64,000 bases of DNA, taken from positions 1 through 64,000 of the forward strand of contig QZFT01000016.1 of assembly GCA_003600225.1 (NCBI GenBank), written 5' to 3'. Origin of the DNA: Pseudonocardiaceae bacterium YIM PH 21723. GTDB taxonomy: Bacteria; Actinomycetota; Actinomycetes; Mycobacteriales; Pseudonocardiaceae. The notes under the pieces are model-generated. The model was not told the origin of the DNA and searched no databases. It worked only from the letters and a program-made list of their open reading frames with translations. Shown piece by piece: positions 62,029 through 64,000 of this stretch; the first letter of the stretch is position 1, and the number at the start of each line of letters is the position of its first letter. Both the position numbers and the translations under genes were made by a program.

Positions 62029-62574
62029 GTGGCTCGCGATATCGACGGACTGCACCAGGTGACGGTGACCCTGCGGTGCTCGGCGAACGCCGAGGACGTG
62101 TACGCGTTGCTCGCCGACGGGGCCTCCTGGCCCTCCTGGGCATCGGTCACCTCGGCGACTGTGGAGCCGGCCGTCATCGGCTCACCGCACGAGATCAGGG
62201 TGTTCCGCACCCGGCTGCTCGGCTGGCCGCTGACCCTGCGCCAGCAGCTGATCGGTTGCGTGCCCGGCCGGGTCTTCTACTACTCGCTGGCTTCGGGACT
62301 TCCGATCCGCAACCATCGCGGGTCGGTGGACCTGCAACCCAGGAAGAACGGCTGCGCCATCACCTGGACAGCCGGGTTCCGCCCGGAGTTCCCCGGTACC
62401 GGCTGGCTGCTGTGCCTGGTGCTCAAGGGCTTCCTGCAACGCTGTCTGTACGGGTTGGTCCGGCAGGCGACCCCGCAGCCGATCGAACCGGAGCCGGTGG
62501 AGGACTGGATCCTGCCGATCCAGCAGGAATATGTGGATCAACCGGCTCGGGTGGCGGACCGATCGGTCCTTTAG
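62029..62574 (+). CDS. SRPBCC (START-like) family protein
   Basis: A 181-residue protein with the SRPBCC hydrophobic-ligand fold: VTVTLRCSANAEDVYALLADGASWPSWASVTSATVEP at the start, GRVFYYSLASGLPIRNHRG mid-way and CAITWTAGFRPEFPGTGWLLCLVLKGFLQRCLYGLV (the C-terminal helix). GTG at 62029 follows AAAGG. It is divergent from the GNAT gene and lies ten bases upstream of a TetR gene. A role in lipid or aromatic-compound binding or cyclisation is the family expectation; the ligand is unknown. Confidence 0.82.
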   Translation: MARDIDGLHQVTVTLRCSANAEDVYALLADGASWPSWASVTSATVEPAVIGSPHEIRVFRTRLLGWPLTLRQQLIGCVPGRVFYYSLASGLPIRNHRGSVDLQPRKNGCAITWTAGFRPEFPGTGWLLCLVLKGFLQRCLYGLVRQATPQPIEPEPVEDWILPIQQEYVDQPARVADRSVL

Positions 62575-62584
62575 GCTGGGCGCC

Positions 62585-63148
62585 ATGCCCCGCCGCCCGG
62601 CTCCGGACATCCGCGAGCGGATCCTGCAGACCGCTACCCGGCTGTTCTCCGGACACGGCGTGCACGCGATCGGGCTGCAGCAGATCATCGACGAGTCCGG
62701 GTGCGGCAAGAACGTGCTGTACCGGGAGTTCAGCGGCAAGGACGCGCTGGTCCTCGCGGTGCTGCTGCGGTACTGCGAGGAATGGGAGCGGGCTGCGGAC
62801 ACGCTCCTCGGGGATCCCGGTGAACGGCTGGTGGAACTGGTCCGCATGTCGGTGAACCGGGCCGTCATCCCTGGCAACCGGGGCTGTCTTCTGCGGAGCA
62901 GTTTCGCGGAGTTCCCGGACCCGGCGCATCCGGTACACCGGCTGGCGGTCCGCCGGCACAACGAGCTCCGGGCGCGACTGCGCGAGCTGGCCGGAGCCGC
63001 GGGTGCGAAGGACCCAGGCCGGCTGGCCGACCGGCTGTTGCTGATCATCGATGGCGTTCAGGTCAATGGGCCGGTGCTCGGACCGGGCGGCGCGGTGACC
63101 GGAGCGGAGGAGTTCGCTCGGGACACCATCGCCGCCGCGCTGAGCTGA
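62585..63148 (+). CDS. TetR-family regulator
   Basis: A 187-residue TetR regulator starting at ATG 62585 (MPRRPAPDIRERILQTATRLFSGHG). HTH at about 8-55 (FSGHGVHAIGLQQIIDESGCGKNVLYREFSGKDALVLAVL). C-terminal ligand domain with a Cys in GNRGCLLRSSFAEF, a feature of the TetR_C group that includes AcrR-like regulators. It follows the SRPBCC gene by ten bases, so it probably regulates that pair. Confidence 0.92.
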   Translation: MPRRPAPDIRERILQTATRLFSGHGVHAIGLQQIIDESGCGKNVLYREFSGKDALVLAVLLRYCEEWERAADTLLGDPGERLVELVRMSVNRAVIPGNRGCLLRSSFAEFPDPAHPVHRLAVRRHNELRARLRELAGAAGAKDPGRLADRLLLIIDGVQVNGPVLGPGGAVTGAEEFARDTIAAALS

Positions 63149-63173
63149 CGATCTCGGTGTGCGGCCGCCGCAG

Positions 63174-63713
63174 TCAGTAGCGCACGCGGAACCACAGGCA
63201 GGTGGACTGCTCGGCCGACTCCAGGCGCAACCGGTCCAGGCGTACGGTGCGCCCGCCGGGGTGGTCGAACAACCGGGTGCCGTCGCCGAGCAGCACCGGG
63301 GCAACCACGACGAGAACCTCGTCCAGCAGACCGGCCTCCAGGCAGCTGCGTGCGGTCGCGGCGCCCAGGACGCACACGTATCCGTCGCCGGCCGCGGTCG
63401 ACGCGGCGGTGACCGCGGTGCGCACATCGTCGGTGAAGGTGACGCCGGGAACGGGGTCGGCGGGCGGATGGTGGGTGAGCACGAACTGGGGGCCGGACCA
63501 GGCGCCGCCGAAGGCGCCCTCCTTGTCGGTGTCCCGGTTCGGGTCGTCGCCGTGGAAGGTACGGCCGCCGACCAACAGCGCGCCGATGTCCGGCAGCAGC
63601 TCGTCCATCAGCGGATTCGGGCCGAAGTAGGGGGTCAGCCAGGCCATGTCCCCGGCGGGTCCGGCGATGAACCCGTCCAGGGACATGGCGGCCGTGTAGA
63701 GCAGAGTCGCCAT
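63174..63713 (-). CDS. RibD C-terminal/dihydrofolate-reductase-like protein
   Basis: A 179-residue reductase-like protein. TAAMSLDGFIAGPAGDMAWL near the N-terminus, LLVGGRTFHG and VCVLGAATARSCLEAGLLDEVLVVVAPVLLGDGTRLFD are diagnostic for the RibD_C family, which binds NADPH. Many family members are stand-alone and not part of riboflavin synthesis; the substrate is unknown. It starts six bases after the end of the ABC transporter gene on the same strand. Confidence 0.88.
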   Translation of the reverse strand: MATLLYTAAMSLDGFIAGPAGDMAWLTPYFGPNPLMDELLPDIGALLVGGRTFHGDDPNRDTDKEGAFGGAWSGPQFVLTHHPPADPVPGVTFTDDVRTAVTAASTAAGDGYVCVLGAATARSCLEAGLLDEVLVVVAPVLLGDGTRLFDHPGGRTVRLDRLRLESAEQSTCLWFRVRY

Positions 63714-63719
63714 CAGGGG

Positions 63720-64000
63720 CTAGGCACCGACCGCGGTGAGTTCGTCGGGCTGATAGGCCTTGGCCTGGAGCGTGTACAGGTCGGCGTACCTGCCGCCCGC
63801 CGCGAGCAGCTCGGGGTGGGTGCCCTGTTCGATCAGTTCGCCGTGGTGCAGCACCAGGATCTGGTCGGCGTGCTTGACGCTGGCCAGCCGGTGGGTGATC
63901 AGGAAAACCGTACGGCCCTGCGAGAGCAGCCGGAGCGTCTCGTAGACGGCCGCCTCGGCGCGGGCATCCAAGGCCGCGGTCGGTTCGTCGCAGATCAGGA
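63720..64000 (-). CDS. ABC transporter ATPase, 3' end (partial)
   Basis: The last 93 or so codons of an ABC exporter-type ATPase; the gene continues past the right edge. Visible are the Walker B and D-loop (ICDEPTAALDARAEAAVYETLRLL), the H-loop (VFLITHRLASVKHADQILVLHHGELIEQGTHPELLAAGGRYADLYTLQ), typical of lipid/multidrug exporters of the MsbA type with the permease N-terminal. It ends in TAG seven bases before the RibD-like ATG. Whether it is a half or full transporter cannot be seen. Confidence 0.9.
   Translation of the reverse strand, partial: LICDEPTAALDARAEAAVYETLRLLSQGRTVFLITHRLASVKHADQILVLHHGELIEQGTHPELLAAGGRYADLYTLQAKAYQPDELTAVGA

Noticed and set aside
1..64000. tRNA, rRNA, CRISPR arrays, prophage or insertion sequences
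   Set aside because: I looked for cloverleaf-like segments, regular short repeats and transposase or integrase motifs and saw none; a tRNA scan was not possible here.

Overview
This is a 64 kb, high-GC chromosomal segment from an actinobacterium. It carries an actinobacterial division and cell-wall (dcw) cluster, heme synthesis by the coproporphyrin route (HemE, CgoX, HemQ), an EspG-type ESX chaperone, proteins of the mycothiol-dependent isomerase fold and DUF3000. Together these point to the Pseudonocardiales (inferred from gene content and protein likeness, not from a marker gene).

Region 1 (1-24.5 kb) is a dcw cluster read on the minus strand: murE, murF, mraY, murD, ftsW, then murG, murC, ftsQ, and finally ftsZ. 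Nearly all adjacent genes overlap by a few bases. The cluster is opened at two places. A lipocalin-like gene with its own operator-like repeats sits between ftsW and murG. About 11.4 kb of other genes sit between ftsQ and ftsZ, which are neighbours in most actinobacteria. murG has no ATG, GTG or TTG before its conserved N-terminus and appears to start at CTG behind a good ribosome binding site.

The 11.4 kb insert holds two tandem DinB/DUF664 genes, a secreted M6 metalloprotease, a small membrane protein and a three-gene plus-strand operon (6946-12814). The operon encodes a Pls/PosA-family membrane non-ribosomal peptide synthetase (adenylation, carrier, six membrane helices, three tandem soluble domains), a diaminobutyrate-type aminotransferase, and a free-standing aspartokinase regulatory (beta) subunit whose effector-binding residues have diverged. 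This looks like a dedicated system making a homopolymer of 2,4-diaminobutyrate (or a related diamino acid), with its own way of increasing aspartate-pathway flux. It is the most interesting part of the window.

Region 2 (24.6-36.8 kb) holds a secreted trypsin-like protease, a flavin reductase-like protein, a ROK regulator, EspG with a small partner ORF, a cobalamin riboswitch driving cbtBA, the heme genes hemE-cgoX-hemQ, and DUF3000, a response regulator and an RNase D/HRDC protein.

Region 3 (37-49.8 kb) is accessory: two two-component systems, two secreted hydrolases, two MFS exporters with ArsR-like and MerR/TipA-like regulators, a TauE permease and a LysR regulator. It separates dxs from the RNase D gene.

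Region 4 (49.8-64 kb) starts with dxs and a cold-shock protein, then an EF-hand protein, several unrecognised proteins, a GGDEF protein, a DUF222/HNH protein, a haloalkane dehalogenase-like hydrolase, a divergent FAD monooxygenase/TetR pair with repeated operator-like sites, a GNAT acetyltransferase, an SRPBCC protein, another TetR, a RibD/DHFR-like reductase and the 3' end of an ABC transporter gene. I saw no rRNA, tRNA, CRISPR array, insertion sequence or transposase.
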